From Lineus longissimus (taxonomy: Eukaryota; Nemertea; Pilidiophora; Heteronemertea; Lineidae): 64,000 nt of DNA. This document shows, piece after piece, positions 1-12,700 of the stretch. The stretch covers positions 7,380,501 through 7,444,500 of the forward strand of contig NC_088309.1 of assembly GCF_910592395.1 (NCBI RefSeq), read 5' to 3'. How positions within the stretch are numbered: position 1 is the first letter of the stretch; each line of letters opens with the position of its first letter. The notes beneath the pieces were generated by a model that made no database searches, was not told the origin of the DNA, and saw only the letters and a program-made list of their open reading frames with translations. The position numbers and the translations under genes are program-made.

Positions 1-709
1 TTCGCGTCTGGTCCTTTCATCACAGGTTTCAAAGTGACAGAATCAGGTACAAGAGGCATTGCCAAAGGTATTTCCAAAGAGTGGCCTTAATAGGATTTTC
101 GCTCACACTATTCAACCTCATGTAAAGACATGACATGTTTTCAGGCCTCACAGGCAAAAGGAACATGCTTGTGACAAGAAAATATGTCGAATTTGAGATA
201 TGTACAATATGTTAAACCATGTTTGCAGACTACATACCAATTTTTAAAATATGCCAATTTCTTCCTCAGCTTATCACTAGTTATTAATTTATCAAGCATC
301 ACTTGCTTTCATCATAAAAACCTGGTTTCCATTTACATCTGCTTTATCTTATGAATAGCTGGAGTGTTTTTGCTCACTCATAATGGAGACTCATTGCCTT
401 AAATGAGTGCAAATGGAAGAACTCCAATTACATATGATGTTTGCTGTGCGTGTACCCCCTCCCCTTCCGCTATAATGGAATATGCCTTAGTGGGGACTGG
501 AAAATTGGTTAACTATGGAGTATTGATCCAGTGGGGACTGAGTATAAATAAACATACCATGTGCTGTGGTGATGTGCTTCATGCTGAGTGCCTTACATGT
601 AGCATTTAAGCCCCTATATGACTTTGCTATTTCTGGGGGATGATGCTACAAAAAGTCATCTGTAGCGAGGTGTGAACAGTAGGGCCCTGGATTAAGAAAT
701 GTCACCTCA
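1..709. other. 3' flank of the minus-strand gene
   Basis: This is AT-rich sequence downstream of the TGA at 710. It should carry the 3' UTR of the minus-strand gene. I see no clear AATAAA on that strand and no other gene. Confidence 0.4.
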
Positions 710-3519
710 TCAGTGTGACTTCGTGCCACCAGTTATAACTGTGGATAAGTTTGCAATCTGATTCAATGCCTGGAACTCATACTCTAACACTGCATTCGGA
801 CTCAGGGGCTTTGAAGACCGGTGCAATCGAATATCAAGCTGGCACAATTTGCTTACAATGCCAGTATTTTTTCGGAAGAAGTCATCAGGATCCATTTCTC
901 CTGTGAAAAATCTGAATGTTCCATACGTGAAGAAAAAACGATGCATGTCCGAGGCTGGTCTAGAGCTTTACAGGTAGGAAGGGTGTTGTGCTGGTCTGTT
1001 TCTGTTCAGGTGTTCCTACCTGAGGACAAGGCATGAGAATGGGTCATAAAACTGCTTAACTCCTTCTATACTGTTGCCTGTGTGGAATTGTCACTTACGG
1101 AAACTGAAATGTTTTACATGTGATGTGGACAAGAGAAAAATAAGTAAAGACAAGTGCTATTGGTAATGTATCGAAAGGCAGTAATTTACCTAGTTGAAAA
1201 CATGTTTTAATTGACTAAGCAGGGCTTTTACTTCCATGATAAGAGCCAAACCAAAGTTTTGACGAAATTATGGGAGTCCTGCAACATGTATTTAGGTTAA
1301 TAGTTTCAAAACTGAGAGTCCTGGGCCAAGTTTTATGCTTCAAAGGACACTTTTCAGAGATATCTTGAGCCCTGCTGTGGTGAAAGTAATTATAAGATCA
1401 TGACTATATAATTATATGATTAATACCCTTCAGGCCAGATTGTCTCCATATCCTTGGGGAAGTTCCCATCATGATAGTGGAGTAATGCCAAGGACCAAAG
1501 GTGCTATTGATATTGGGTTTGTACAAAGTGAATGTTTCAGTTGGTATAGGCAGGAGCTGGGGGTCCAGTTAGTGGACTCCAGGTGACAATTCTGCATGGT
1601 TAGGGAATTAGGTCTGGCTTGACTGGTGAAAAAAGCATTCCTCATATAAACAGTGATATACTGTGAGATAGTAGAGACGCCAATGGCCAACTTATGGCCC
1701 ACCTTGCTTTAGTTTCACTTTAATGCAGACAACTACTTCTACCTCCTTGGTATACATGAACTTTGAGTACAAATCAATATCTTGACATTATTTCTCAGCA
1801 CTACTCTATCCAACCAGATATAATGGCGAGAAATTGGATGCAGGTTTGATTTTTCCTGCATAGAGGGCAGTTGATAAAGAACTGCCCTACAACTTGCCAG
1901 TTCATGTTTTACCAGACCTCACGCAAAACCTTTTGCAGTATCAAAAGTTTGAAAAGAAAAACCTTCCTCGGAATAAATTAGTTGGTGCTTACCAGCCTGA
2001 ACTCGGAACCAGGTTAGTTTTTGCATGCAGATGAGATCATTATCTCGGCAGACAAAGAGTGAGTCCACGGGGAAAGGACGAATGATGCTAATTTGCCAGG
2101 GGTGGTTACTGTGAAGACAATATCGACCTTTGCGATTGATTAGATATCCATCAATCATAAATACCAATCTTAAAATAGTGTCACACACTATAATCAATAA
2201 TGAACTAGATCTGTTTCCGCTATTAAATTGACACTTCACAGAACATTGCCATGGGAACTGTTTCTAGAAAACCACCAACTCTCATTCTGTAACCAATTTC
2301 AATCCAACACAACAGGTTGGATTGAGTTTATTTTACTGTGCAGGGGCCAATAATTAGAAATGGTTGGCGCAAGGTTAAAAGATACAGATTTCATATTGAC
2401 ATTTATTCAGTTTAATGGAAAATGTTTCAATACATACTGTTGTTATTTTTATCAAACTTTTGAAGAAACTGTTTTTACTTATATAAGGTCAGTGGCAACT
2501 GATCATTGCCTTTAGGAATATCCTTGTCTTTCTGTTGTTTGAACTGATGATAAATGAAACAATCTGGCTATGATGGCTGTGGCCAATGCACTGTATAGTT
2601 TTTCAAGGCGTTTTTCAGGTGATCTTGTATGAGTGAATGCAGAGTATTGTTGACGTCAATATATAGATATTCTTGAAGAATGACATTGTGAAGGTCACTG
2701 CTACCTTGTTGCCCCACCCCTCTCATGCGTTGTCTTCAGTGATCAGAGAGTCTAATGGTTTGAGGTGGCTATAAAATATTGATGGATTGTCACGATACAT
2801 TCTAACTCACTTTGTGCTGCTGCCTCTGCTCCCATAATGAGATGGACCCTGGATATCAGATTCCTACACCACCGATTAATCTCTTCGATGGAGAAATGGA
2901 ACACAATGCTGGAGTTTGATTGCCACAATCTTAATGACAATGAACTCCGTATTTAAGTGGATGAGGTTTTTTTGTTAGAAACTCCTCTATTTCAGCCATA
3001 TATTTTTTTGTCAACAGCTGTTGAATTCCCCGAATGCTTTACTGGCTCATTGATACAGAATAGATGTCCATCTGCTCTGGTCTGAAAGATTGCCAGTCCT
3101 TTTACCTTGTTTTACCAATATCAGAGAATGGCGCCAACTACAGCTACGGGCCTTGGGCATAATCCAGTTAGCTGTTTGCATCGATGATGGAATGTTGTAT
3201 CTCTTGAAAGTTTCTGTCTGCTGTGGCAACTTGGTCAATAACTTGTATAAGATATGCTTTTGAGGAGGTAGTTCTAAGTTGTATTACATGAAGAGTATCA
3301 ATATTCTCCCATCACTGCGATTGGGTTGTTACATGTTTACTGGAGGGGTTTCAACAGGACATGGATTATTTCTGTTATTTTTTCAAAAAGTTCCACTCGT
3401 GCCTGGTATTTGGCGCTGGGAACCTCCTTGCCCTGTGGTCTCCTGGGCAACCTGCCGAAAGACCGTAATTTGTTTGTTCCGATCACTCGGAATTTGCACG
3501 AGGGTGTGATTGGAGGAAA
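710..3519 (-). CDS. 3' exons of an unrecognised, probably alpha-helical protein
   Basis: Four minus-strand exons chain in one frame: 3519-3341 (phase 0 to 2), 2908-2811 (2 to 1), 2187-1993 (1 to 1) and terminal 900-710 ending in TGA. Each has an AG acceptor (for example after ATTTTTCACAG at 901) and a GT donor (GTAAAC, GTGAGT, GTAAGC). The joined product continues with motifs such as FSIEEINRWCRNLISR, MCDTILRLVFMIDGY, PWQISIIRPFPVDSLF and GEMDPDDFFRKNTGIV. It is rich in amphipathic helices and shows no membrane segment or catalytic motif that I know. I do not recognise the family; an alpha-solenoid or scaffold protein is only a guess from composition. The gene diverges from the GRAMD2-like gene. 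An extra piece at 3273-3171 may belong between the first two exons. The phase agreement is direct evidence; the exon chain itself is inference. Confidence 0.6.
3171..3273 (-). CDS. candidate extra exon of the same minus-strand gene
   Basis: An acceptor (CAACTTAG) lies before 3273 and is phase-compatible with the preceding exon, which ends in phase 2 at 3341. The open frame reads TTSSKAYLIQVIDQVATADR and ends IIDANS just before a TAA at 3168-3170. No GT donor precedes the stop. Joined to the next exon at AG/C it would read IIDANS-IVFHFSIEEI smoothly, but that needs a non-canonical donor. It may instead be an alternative terminal exon. Confidence 0.35.
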
Positions 3520-4894
3520 CTGAAAATCTTGGAGGAAACATGCAGAATGTCGGGGAGAGCTGCACTCATTATTGCAGGAAGTGGACTGACAGCCATCAAA
3601 CTTACAACCTTTGAGGTCACAAGTGCTGATGTTGATACCAGACATCAGTCTTTATAGTACCACTGTGCAGACCTCGCAGCTCATTCTATCAGAATGAAGA
3701 AAAAACATTGAGCCAGTACCCAAGCCATCACTCGCATGGAAATCAGCTGATTTTGTTGTAATTAGTGGTTGTATAATTTCCTATAAACGTGTCTAAAAAT
3801 GACTGTTTGTCATGGCAATTTCCCAGGCAAATACGTGGCTAGATACCAATCGATTTCTGACTATCATCCTGTTGGTCAGTTTCATCACAAATGTCAATGT
3901 TGGCTTATGTCAATTGTGATCTATTGCCAGGATTAACCTTTTGGATTTATTGCATGTATTCCTGATGGTGACAGTAATTGATAAGTCCACACACCAGTGA
4001 GGTCACAGCCTTGTAAGAGAGTCTCAGCAGTTTTTGTCTTCCTAATTCCTAATCAAGCTCAAAGATCAACCATGAGAAAAAGTGGTCCACTCAGGTATAT
4101 TAATAAAACACAATGATCATGATGATTGCTGTGGGTGGAATGTCCATCCTAACTATCACCATCGGTTTGATACTGATGAAGTCAATGAGTGACATCAAGT
4201 TCATAATCGGTTGCATTGTTCCTACGGTAAACATGGAAGTTTATCAAAAGTGGGATGAATAATTTGTGCAACTGAAGTTCCTTCAATTTCTCACAGATGT
4301 CAGCACAATTGATTGTCTCTTTGGAGCAGACAGTTTGATAAAGAACTATTTCCTAATTGTCTTAACAGATATTACTTATGACAAAGAACCAGCAGGAAAC
4401 TGGTCTGATATACTCTAAACCCGGAAAAAATTGTGTCCTTTTATTTTCACGTTCACAGAGAATTAATGTAAAAAAGTTGTCAAAAAGGCAAACTTAAAGG
4501 TATGCCGAAATTGCAATTTCACAAAACCGCTAAATATTAAAATTGCTGCAAATATTTCCTGGTTTATGACTAAAGGGCCTGCATTTGTTAACTAACCTTT
4601 AAATTGGTTTAATTGGATTTAATTCATGTTTCTGTTGAATTGTTAAACTAGTTGTAAGATTGAACGACTGTGTTATTGGGGCAGTTTGAGTTACAAAAAT
4701 AATATTATAGTTCACGTTTATGACCCTCTGTGGAAAATTTTCAAATCATTATTGGGCTATTGGCCCTGATTTTGAACCCTATCGGGTGATTTTGAGGAGG
4801 TGATTAGTCTGCCTTCGATCCGATGAATCACATTCCTAGCGGGACAATGCCTAATACATGTACTTAGCCTATTTGATAGTATCGTACAGCAATT

Positions 4895-5057
4895 AGAGTG
4901 GAACCTCCCTTAGTGGACACCTCTTTATGAAGGACACTAGTTTTGGTCACTAATTGGTTGTTTCCATTCAATTTGACCACTCTAATCAGGACACATCTCT
5001 ATTAAGGACAGCACTTCTTGTTCCCAACGTTGTCCTTAATAGAGAGGTTCTACTTTA
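4895..5057. mobile_element. MITE-like element with terminal inverted repeats, copy 1
   Basis: The element begins AGAGTGGAACCTCCCTTAG and ends with an imperfect inverted copy (AGAGAGGTTCTACTT). Internally it has repeated 'aggacac / aaggaca' phrases. It is about 163 bp with no coding capacity. A similar full-length copy is at 12427-12605, and partial copies are at 29551 and 30978. Confidence 0.6.
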
Positions 5058-5412
5058 GTATGAAAGGCAATAGACGTGAAGCCGTCTTTGTCAAACAGGG
5101 TTGCCAGTCTGTTACAATTATATCAGGAAAATAAAAAGTTATGGCAGCGTATTGATGAATTCCTGGTTCAAAAAGTGTGTGTTTGATGGGGACCTGTAAT
5201 TCTGCCATGCGCACAACTGACTGTCTCCCTGGAGCCTACTTGTTAAAATAATGTTATGAGATCTCATCTCTTTCTTGTTGATAGAAATATTTGCAATGTT
5301 TCCTTATGACATAAACTTGTAGACTGTTGGTTTTGTGTCAGTCCAGACCATTGTGTACACAGTCCTGATAAATGTTTTGCTATTTGAAGTCAAGACAAAT
5401 CATGAGTATAAC

Positions 5413-5581
5413 ATGTGGAGGGTCCACAAGTTGTTTCAAGCAATTGTGAGTTAATAAGATAATATGGTGTGACTGTGTGGCACGATATATTGAAGGCTTG
5501 ATGGGATCTTGGAGTATGATTCCTAAGACCTTGGATGACAAGGCCATAACCTTATTGCGCCTGGCATAGCTCATGGCATTT
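5413..5581 (-). CDS. candidate internal exon, minus-strand gene
   Basis: The acceptor CCTTTCAG lies before 5581. The open frame contains NAMSYARRNKVMALSSKV, then KVLGIILQDPIKPS, then ILLTHNCLKQLVDPPH. It starts in phase 2 and could end in phase 0 at a weak GTTATA donor, matching the phase-0 start of the exon at 3519. The composition is convincingly protein-like, but the donor is poor and further exons may lie on either side. Confidence 0.4.
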
Positions 5582-7151
5582 CTGAAAGGAATGTTTCGAA
5601 GGGTTTCAATCAAACAAAGGTAAGGTCATGAATTTGATACCCGAAGAAAATCATTTTCTAGCCTACTCTTAGGAAAGTGGCTTCAGCTTCTTTTTTGCTG
5701 TCATTGAATGGAGAGAAAAAACCCTTCAACGTCTTTGTTGTTGCCGTTGACTGGCAAACATTCTTCAGCTTAATTGTTGCTTTCCTCTCTCACACAGCTT
5801 AGCTGTCACTGTCTTTCTCCATGTGGAGACTTGGGTGGCCACGGTTCCTTTTGCCCTGTGTTCGGGGAAGTCGTGGGGTCTCCGTCATCTAGGAGATAAG
5901 ATACTAGTGCCGTTCAAGTTTCATGTACTTTCTTATTTGTCTGTGCAAGCACAACAACCTTGGTCAACACCCTGGGACATGTTTGCTCTGCTTTCTTAGC
6001 TTGACATTTGGTGGACTTCTCAAACACGATGAGACAAAAATTACTTGACCTTTACATAAGCCTGTTGTTCTTTTGTGTCGGTGTCCATTATCCTGACACC
6101 CACACAGTTTTAGAAACCGGGAGATTCAGCTTTGCTTCAGATGTGGTGACATTTGAGATGACAATGTGATTATGGTCATGATGGCGCATCTATAAATAAC
6201 TAAAAGAGAACAAGAATGACTTGATAGCATCATTTAAACTTTGTTCAAATGTTTGTATGGAAACTTTTGGCCTTTGGCATGGGACATTTTTATCTCAGTT
6301 TTAAATTCCACCACCAGAGCTAATTTGGTTCAATATCATATTGACTGCTCCTGGGAACATAATATTTCAAGGAATTGAGAATTTATTACTGCGTTAGTCG
6401 ACTAACTGGGGAGAGTGGTCTCGTATTTCATTATTTTACATCTCCTTTCTGCGTCTGATTGCATCTTTCGTGGAAAAACAATCAATTTCACCAGTTTTCT
6501 GCACGAGAGATCTTGAAACAGAATTGCATGGTCTATTTGGTCTGTATTCTACAGTAAGTTATTCTATTCAGAATCCAGCCCTCCTTAGAGCCCACACTCC
6601 GCTAACTGCTGATATTGGCAAGAATCCTAAATCACTACTTGGTGTTGCTTCAGAAAACTTCAACACCGAGAATGACATAACCCCAATAATCCATTTTCTC
6701 CGTGGAGAAAGTCTAGTTGAAGTAGGTTCTTCAACTAGATGATCATGCTATCAGGTTATAAGAGTCACGCTTTTCACTTCTGCTATCATATTGATCGTTC
6801 ATTTGCATTTTGTACATTGAAGGTTTGAGCAAGTTATGTTGCATTTAGGATTATCAAAATGAAGAGTGACCTGTGCTTTTGATACTAAGGAATACCTTAG
6901 AGTAGAGAAACCAGGCTGGTAACTCTAAGGGAATACTGATACTTGAGGAAATAATACAAAATAACTGGCTACAGATATTCAGTGTTAGCGCAGAAGACGA
7001 ACCGTTTCTTTCCGCATGCACACATTAAAGTACAAAGTCATCAATTAAAAAATTCCACAATACACTTTTCGTTTTAAATTGATGATATTAGTATGTTAAG
7101 CATTGTTTGCACATTGCATACATTAACATTATATTTTGTATGGATTTTTAC

Positions 7152-7346
7152 TCAAAATGGGGTAGAGTATGACAGTTATTGAACTCTGTCTGTAACTTTG
7201 CAGGATGTTTATTAGGAAGACGATGAAACGATCAATTTTCTGCAAAAGTCCGATTGCTGCATTAATTTCCCACTGTGTGGAGTGTACATGAGATGAGTTC
7301 AGAGTTTCCACACATGTCTGAGATGCTGTAATTAGTTCTGAGGCGC
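7152..7346 (-). CDS. candidate internal exon, minus-strand gene
   Basis: The acceptor TTATTGCCAG precedes 7346 and a GTAAAA donor follows 7152. The frame is phase 1 at both ends and contains ASELITASQTCVETLNSS and then AAIGLLQKIDRFIVFLINIL, a helix-rich stretch. The exon at 8771-8611 ends in phase 1 and could join to it. The link to the exon at 5581 is not phase-compatible, so at least one exon between them is missing from this reading. Confidence 0.4.
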
Positions 7347-7552
7347 CTGGCAATAACACTTTTGAAGTTGATTGAGATACTTGAAGGCATCTAGTTCAGG
7401 GCCGATTTGCCAAATGAGAGATGTTTGTCACTATCGCTGATCTCCATCTTAACTGAGCTATTACTTGGCTCATACTTTCTAGGCGTTATTTCATTTGTGG
7501 CTATTCCTTCTTCTGGTCTGGGTCACACTATGCGGACAGCATGAAAATCTCA

Positions 7553-7623
7553 GGGTCATGGAGGTGAATGGATAGGTTGAGAATGTCAAGGTCATGTGGA
7601 GGTCACTCAGGTTTTCAAGGTCA
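7553..7623 (+). promoter_or_regulatory. cluster of nuclear-receptor-type half sites
   Basis: Two exact TCAAGGTCA sites (7586-7594 and 7615-7623) match the known extended half-site of ERR/SF-1-class monomeric receptors. GGGTCA (7553), AGGTGA (7562) and AGGTCA (7599) lie in the same 71 bp. It is about 1.9 kb upstream of the first GRAMD2-like 5' exon and inside the minus-strand gene region. It could also be the residue of a decayed short tandem repeat. Confidence 0.3.
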
Positions 7624-8610
7624 AGGTGAGGTTTGCAGTCCACTTTGTTGATAAACTATGATGTTACATTTCAGATCCTGTGGTACAAAAACCCAAATTT
7701 TTCATTCCCTCACTTAAAAATTGCCTGTTGCATGATAAAACATTCATCTTGTTGTCTTCTGAACCTGTGAAAGCACTGTAGCTGTGTGTAGGCGTTTGTT
7801 GTGACTATGACCAAGATTCCAACACATTGTCCTCAAATGCCACAAAGGCTTGTCAAGAAAAAGCAACAAAGTCATATTATTCATATCACAGATAATGTTA
7901 TGACCCACAGTGGGTGTTTTCGTGAATACATATAACACTGATGAAAAAGAAATATCCCCTTTGGATGCCTTAGATCTCACAGAAAAAAGGTAATTTTGGA
8001 ACGTAGTGATTCTGTTCTATTCTGTTCTGTGATTCTGTTCTATTCCCGTTTGTGTGGTGTCTTGTGGTCTGTGGGTTGCTAAGCTGCATGTTTGAGGTTT
8101 TTTCATGTTATCTTTCTCCCAGAATGGTTCCGTTTCATAAAAAATTAAACAAAATTCATCTTAACAGAGAACTGAATCGATGGTCCTGGGGATATTTCAG
8201 AATTATTAGGAAGAATGTCCACAGCTTCCTTTTCCATTGTGCTGTCTTCAGAATTGGTCCAATGTATCAGTAAATTACAAAAGGATATGAATAAGAAATA
8301 CAAATTTGATTCTAGTCCTAGAGCAAGACACTTAACCCTGTGGTTGCTTCTCTCGCCACAGGAGGAAATGGCTACCAGTTGAAGTACGTATCAAAAGTGC
8401 TGTGCCTAAGCAGCTACGTAAGTTGGTTTCAGGACTCCTAGTCCTACTAACTTGGGTAAGAGTCATAAAGTTGGCTGTTCATCCTAATTGAAGAGTATGG
8501 CCTGCTTGTTTTCCACTGTACTTTGCAAGCAGCAGCTTAATGGTACATCCCCTGTCACTTATCGATCAATAATTTGCAACTGTTGATTATGAATACCAAC
8601 TTATCCTCAC

Positions 8611-8771
8611 AGGAATGATGGCTGTGGACCTTTGAACTTTCCCATGATGGTGTCTTCTGGCTGCATGCACTCTCTCTATCATATACCAATATCAGTCTTG
8701 CCATTGCCATTTTCAATTCAATTAAACCAAAAATACTCCTCATTATCAATTTATTGCATTTATTTCGAGAT
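8611..8771 (-). CDS. candidate upstream exon, minus-strand gene
   Basis: The acceptor CTCGCTTTCAG precedes 8771 and a GTGAGG donor follows 8611, with phase 2 in and phase 1 out. The frame includes RSIFGLIELKMAMARLILVY. It is the most upstream piece I could place. No start codon or promoter for this gene was identified, and it could equally be a chance ORF. Confidence 0.3.
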
Positions 8772-9562
8772 CTGAAAGCGAGCAATTTTAAATAAATGAG
8801 TAAAAGGTATCTGTGATAAATCTATCTATGGTAGTTTATTGACATTGTTTATTCCAATTTCTGATTTAAACTTTCAATTATGACACACAACAGTGTCCTG
8901 AAAAAAATTATAACTTAAAATTAATATAAGTGAGAAGTTCTTCTAGAATTTGTCATTTCAGGCATAATGGTCATCTCAAAATGAGTGATTTGTCTTTCTC
9001 TATGAAAACAAAGATTTACTGATTAAGTGGCAGTAGTTGGTTTAATATCGTGGGTACAGCAATGATTGAATTGTAAGCATTCTTGATGTATCAGGACCGT
9101 TTATAAATCATTCAGGACTGTGACGACCTTGAAGTGAAATTTTCAATTTCCTGTAGTTTGCAATATCAGAATAGGAGACATCCTGCTCATCACTTGCTTA
9201 TCCCGATTACCCAGGGAAATCTAAACTCTTGTAAGATTGGTCACGTTATTGTGGTCGATCAGCTTCCCCAATCAGTTTGTTGGTTTGCTAGGAGTGCTCG
9301 GATTCAATATTGTTACATTCTATGTGACTTAGATTTGGTGGAAAACATTCTTTCTTCTTCGTTCAGACTTCAGGGGTCAAACATAGATTTGTTGGGTGTG
9401 GCTACCTGTTTCAGTATCATGTTGTGTGTGAGGAAGTTAAGGTATTTTAATCACATCTCATATGGGATTATGGAATTTGTGACACTGTTACTTACTATTG
9501 AATAATGTAATATCATAAACCAAAAAAACAATTGATATGAAGGAAGGTGTGAGTTTGACCGC

Positions 9563-9702
9563 ATGGAATTATCAGAGGAAGAATACCTCGTGCAAAGGAT
9601 GAAGGAGTTGACGAGAAAGAGTCCTGAAAGACGCAACACGGCACGGCACCAGTCTCTTCACCGGGCTCTGTCAGAAACTGAGATCATGAGGAAGATTAAA
9701 AG
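9563..9702 (+). CDS. GRAMD2-like alternative first exon 1
   Basis: The ATG at 9563 is the first in frame after a TGA at 9533-9535. The exon encodes MELSEEEYLVQRMKELTRKS and continues to EIMRKIK with many basic residues, then splices at AG/GTTAGT in phase 2. It can join the exons at 30382, 30763 or 36057, all of which accept phase 2. The exon is predicted to be a cytosolic N-terminus with no signal peptide. Confidence 0.65.
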
Positions 9703-12700
9703 GTTAGTTGAACAGAATGTCCGTTATACAGTGCTGGTCTGAAGGAATATTCCATGGTAGTGCAGCATTCGTCAAGACCAGGTTTGGGATTTGTGGTTCT
9801 CATGGAACAGTTAGAGGAACCTGATTCATAATGTATATTACACTTCAACATTGGATCATGATCATGAATCATGTTCCTACGTCTGAACTGCACATCAGAT
9901 GCATTGTACAGTATGAGGCTTGTCAAGTTTGTCCAAAACTACTACTGTTAACAGTTTTGTTGGAAATACCTTTATGACGTTTTAAGAGAAAGTGGTGTGA
10001 CCATTGACCATCCTCTACATGTTTAGCATACAGCAAAAACTATGACTACGTTCATAGTGTTATAGCATTATTGTCAGCTGAGGGTCAGGCCTGTGGGCCT
10101 CTTGTTACAGATGTGGTTCATTAATTAAGTTCGATGAGAAGAAATCAAAGCCAAGTTATTGTGTCATGTGGATAATTATGGTATAATTTAATTGATTGAT
10201 GGTTGATTGATTCATACCTTTCTCCTGATTATCTGATCATTAGTGACTATTGACCAGCTTTAGTGTCAATATATTCAGGGTCATCTGAGGTATCTGTTCT
10301 GTATCTGTTGAGGTTACTCCCAACTCGACCCCCCCCCCAGTTTTTGACATTGCAAGAAGTCTCATATGACCCTCAATGATATTATTTGAATATTAGCAAG
10401 AATTAATGATGACTCTTTATTAATTCTTGATATAAGTGATACAAATCACGGGAAGCTGGGATGGGTGACTCCCAGTTCAGATGAAAACTGACCCCTTATC
10501 ATCAATTTTCTTATATATCCTATAGGTAATATGATCAAAAATATATAAGGCAAGCTCGCTTATGTGTTTTTGATGTGATAATAAGTGAATTTTTATGCAA
10601 CAATCGTGTATTTTGTCCTTTTGTGGACCTCCTGTCATTGTTCTCTTAGGAAACATGAACTTGTCTAATCCCTCCTGGATCTGATGTCCTCTGCAAAATA
10701 TATTAATATGTATAGACTATATATTGTTTCCCATGTTTTATTGGGTTTATAAATACAGCAAGCGTGTTGGGGGGGGGGGGGGGGGAGGACTAATCTCTTA
10801 CTTTAATGTTTTAGATCTTTTTTTGTTGATACAACTGTCAGACATCTGAATTGCTTGCAGTTGAATGATTGCTTCAATGCTGCATTTGAAAGTTGGTTAT
10901 TCAGATCGCTTGAATAATGTATTTTAGAATTGGCTTAATGGTTGTCAGACAGATAAATGGGAAGCCCTGGCTGGATCGATGAATTTGCAGTCGGTCCATT
11001 TTGATAGCCATTTGGTAACAGATATGCCTACATTGTAGGATAATCTTGATAAATTTGACGTCTATCCTCGGCTTAGTGGCAGTATACCCAAGTGTCCGAT
11101 ACTGGGATGTCGAGGGAAGAGCATCCCGACACCCAGGGTTTTATACAACCTGTACTGCTCCTTTGGATGGGTCAGAGGAGGAGCCTTTGGATCATATGTC
11201 AGATTGTATACAAATTATCATTTGGCGTGATGCGCTTCAGGCATGGAGCCAGGTCATGGGGTGGCGCACCTGACATGCGCTGTCGCCATGTATATCTGAG
11301 AAAATTATTTGAAATGGACCATCAATTTGGGGGAATTGACTTTAAAAAACACCTCTTCCTTTTGTCCGCTTGTCCTTGCAGTGCCTGCTCATCAAAAAAA
11401 TAAAATATGATGCATTTTCTTTATTGACTTTCCAGAAGACAATTTGATTATTGAAGCATTTGACATGTTTTATGAATGGTCTCCACAGAAAAACAATAAC
11501 ACTCGGTATTTGTTTACCAATAAAACATCTTGTATTATGCTCCTCCCATTTTTATGAATGAAGCAATTAACGTGAAGTGCCATTAAAAATCAATGAAAGC
11601 ATTTTGATCACCAGATTACACTTACCATTTACAGTCGTTTTCAAGTTATATGAAAGCGATCCACAGCGTCTACATAATTACATGTACCCACATCTGGTTG
11701 CCATGGCAATTGCCTAATGAGGTCACTCTTGCTAGACATAGACTAGGACAGATCGAGAACGGTACTGTGTTCCCATATCTTATTCTGTAATAACACATTT
11801 TGGTTGCGATTCTATGGATTTTGAAGCTTTTCTGGGAAAGAAACGCTTTTGAAGCTGGATTCGGTGGCAAGAGCGACTCTTTGTATTCCACACCGTTCTT
11901 CTGTATGCTCTGGATGTAGTAATGACAGGTAGGTTTGCTGTATTCTTGGATTTGTGATTATCAATATTGCTTTGTGACAGAAGCCATGTGCATCGATTGA
12001 CCATCCATTCGATGCTTCAAGGTTAAGATGGTGACATTGCTGAACAAGCTTAACGATTTGGGAGAAGAAAAAAATGCAGTCCATCAGTTTGAAGAAAATA
12101 CTGTCGTATCCAGAGATATTCAAGCTCTGTGATTTGGTAGGTTTCTGCTATTGAGTTTTATTCTGTGATTGTCCATCATCTGAGAGAGGCTGTGACAACT
12201 TATACTTCCCCAAGGTTAAGTTGTGGGAGGCTAATGGTTATTCAGCAGTTGCAGTGGTTATCCTATGAAGAGGTCCTTGGAAGGAGGTATTTGGCTGACC
12301 ATATGGAGATTGCTGTTCCTGCTAGAGTTCATTTATGTTGTTAAATGTTCTCTATTTTGTGGCAAATGCAATATCGGAACAAAAAAGTCCTTTGTGAACT
12401 GTCACTTCTAAAATAAAACCCTTAATACAGTGGAACCTCCCTTTGTGGACACCTGTCTTAGCAGAACATCCTCAGGGACAGTGGTTTTGGTCCTAATGAG
12501 TCATTTTTGTACCATTTGACATAATCAAGACACCTCCATAATAAGGACAACATTTGTCAGTCCCAAGGGTGTCTTTTAAAATTGTATAGAGAGGTTGTAC
12601 TCTGCCAACAAGGATTTGCTGTCATTGTGAGTCTTGCGTAGGTAGCAGCTTGCTTCTTTCCCAGAATGATAGATAAGGTTAGCAGTTCCATTCAAAGGTC

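Noticed and set aside
6470-6742. 90-codon plus-strand ORF with an internal GTAAGT
   Set aside because: Both strands have open frames, no phase-compatible partner exon was found on either strand and no motif is recognised.
7765-7848. Possible 84-bp minus-strand exon (PLWHLRTMCWNLGHS...)
   Set aside because: It is phase 0 at both ends, while the flanking candidate exons at 8611 and 7346 need phase 1, so it does not fit the chain.
9134-9505. 123-codon plus-strand ORF just before the first GRAMD2-like exon
   Set aside because: No start context, splice sites or recognisable domain; probably chance in the promoter region.
11814-12140. Short plus-strand ORFs (MDFEAFLGKKRF; MVTLLNKLNDLGEEKN) near GTAGGT donors
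   Set aside because: Both end in stops before the donors and no frame with an ATG reaches a splice site, so no exon can be supported.
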